Assembly (NCBI RefSeq): GCF_900111685.1
Contig: NZ_FOHX01000009.1
Location: 124,001 to 188,000 of the forward strand
DNA length: 64,000 bases
Direction of reading: 5' to 3'
Source: Nonomuraea wenchangensis
GTDB taxonomy: Bacteria > Actinomycetota > Actinomycetes > Streptosporangiales > Streptosporangiaceae
A model generated the notes under the pieces. It was given only the letters and a program-made list of their open reading frames with translations. It had not been told where the DNA came from and ran no database searches. Shown piece by piece: positions 63,862-64,000 of the stretch (positions are counted from its first letter, which is position 1; each line of letters opens with the position of its first letter). Both the position numbers and the translations under genes were made by a program.

Positions 63862-63987
63862 ATGATTGCCATGATTCTTCTCATCGTCATGATGGCCGTG
63901 ACGGTAGCGGCCATGGAGCTCATCACGCGCTGTCCCGTCGCCGGCAAAGAGAGTGTCGAGTCACCCACCGAGATCGTCGGCGACTAG
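63862..63987 (+). CDS. 41-aa single-pass membrane peptide
   Basis: A 41-codon frame with a strong AAGGAGG ribosome-binding site (63847-63853): MIAMILLIVMMAVTVAAMEL forms one membrane helix, then ITRCPVAGKESVESPTEIVGD outside or inside. A cysteine follows the helix. It is too short for family assignment. A further ATG at 63998-64000 may begin the next gene, cut by the window edge. Confidence 0.6.
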   Translation: MIAMILLIVMMAVTVAAMELITRCPVAGKESVESPTEIVGD

Positions 63988-64000
63988 TCTCTCCGGCATG

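Noticed and set aside
1..64000. tRNA, rRNA, insertion sequence or prophage genes
   Set aside because: No cloverleaf sequences, transposase or integrase motifs, or terminal repeats were seen on either strand; absence is by eye, not by a search.

Overview
The window is a 64 kb stretch of chromosomal DNA from a high-GC filamentous actinomycete. The evidence is a strong G/C bias at third codon positions, frequent GTG starts, and actinobacterial marker genes: a deazaflavin (F420)-type reductase, mycothiol S-conjugate amidase, an AfsQ1/AfsQ2-like two-component system, and DUF1707, DUF4245, DUF4307 and DUF5999 proteins. The overall flavour is Streptosporangiales (Nonomuraea/Actinomadura-like), but the genus is an inference. 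I see no tRNA, rRNA, CRISPR array, insertion sequence, prophage or plasmid feature. It reads as core chromosome with several lineage-specific islands.

Layout. 0-12 kb: a truncated TetR gene with its operator pair and target reductase, then xseB, a DUF4245 gene and a TetR gene divergent from glpX, followed by transport/regulator pairs (TetR/MFS, MocR/EamA) and a class I fumarase. 12-18 kb: two tandem Ser/Thr kinases, class II fumarase fumC and trpD. trpD is preceded by a previously unlisted leader peptide with two Trp codons and a four-segment attenuator. 18-24.4 kb: an apparent hydroxybutyrate-utilisation operon (SDR dehydrogenase, GAF-PucR regulator, MHS permease, alpha/beta hydrolase, secreted esterase), mostly with overlapping start/stop codons. 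24.4-30 kb: a glycosyltransferase, a lytic transglycosylase and the AfsQ-like regulator/kinase/lipoprotein operon, with a perfect CRP-type site and an AfsQ1-type box. 30-36 kb, all on the minus strand: PhoH2, UppS, two unknown proteins, a 126-aa protein, a DUF692/MNIO enzyme and a membrane protein of the TIGR04222 type whose C-terminus is a Gly/Cys tail.

36-48 kb: GTP-dependent PEP carboxykinase with three GntR-like operators, a probable autoregulated small protein, an NlpC/P60 hydrolase, greA, DUF4307, mca with a 57-aa membrane protein and a GNAT protein, a DUF255 protein and a class A penicillin-binding protein. 48-54 kb: an Lrp/AsnC regulator divergent from hppD, an M1 metallopeptidase lipoprotein, an ECF sigma/anti-sigma pair with in-frame minisatellites, and a FIST sensor protein. 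54-64 kb: an AAA ATPase/VWA pair split by a secreted protein, a GNAT protein, a membrane protein, a NarL-type two-component system, an epoxide hydrolase and small proteins.

The most promising candidate for an undescribed system is the MNIO/TIGR04222/126-aa operon at 33.9-36.2 kb. An oxidative peptide-modifying enzyme is translationally coupled to a possible partner and lies directly downstream of a membrane protein ending in regularly spaced cysteines. The next strongest are the trpD attenuator, the triple operator ahead of pckG and the AfsQ1-type box. All functions are read from sequence alone; no database search was run.
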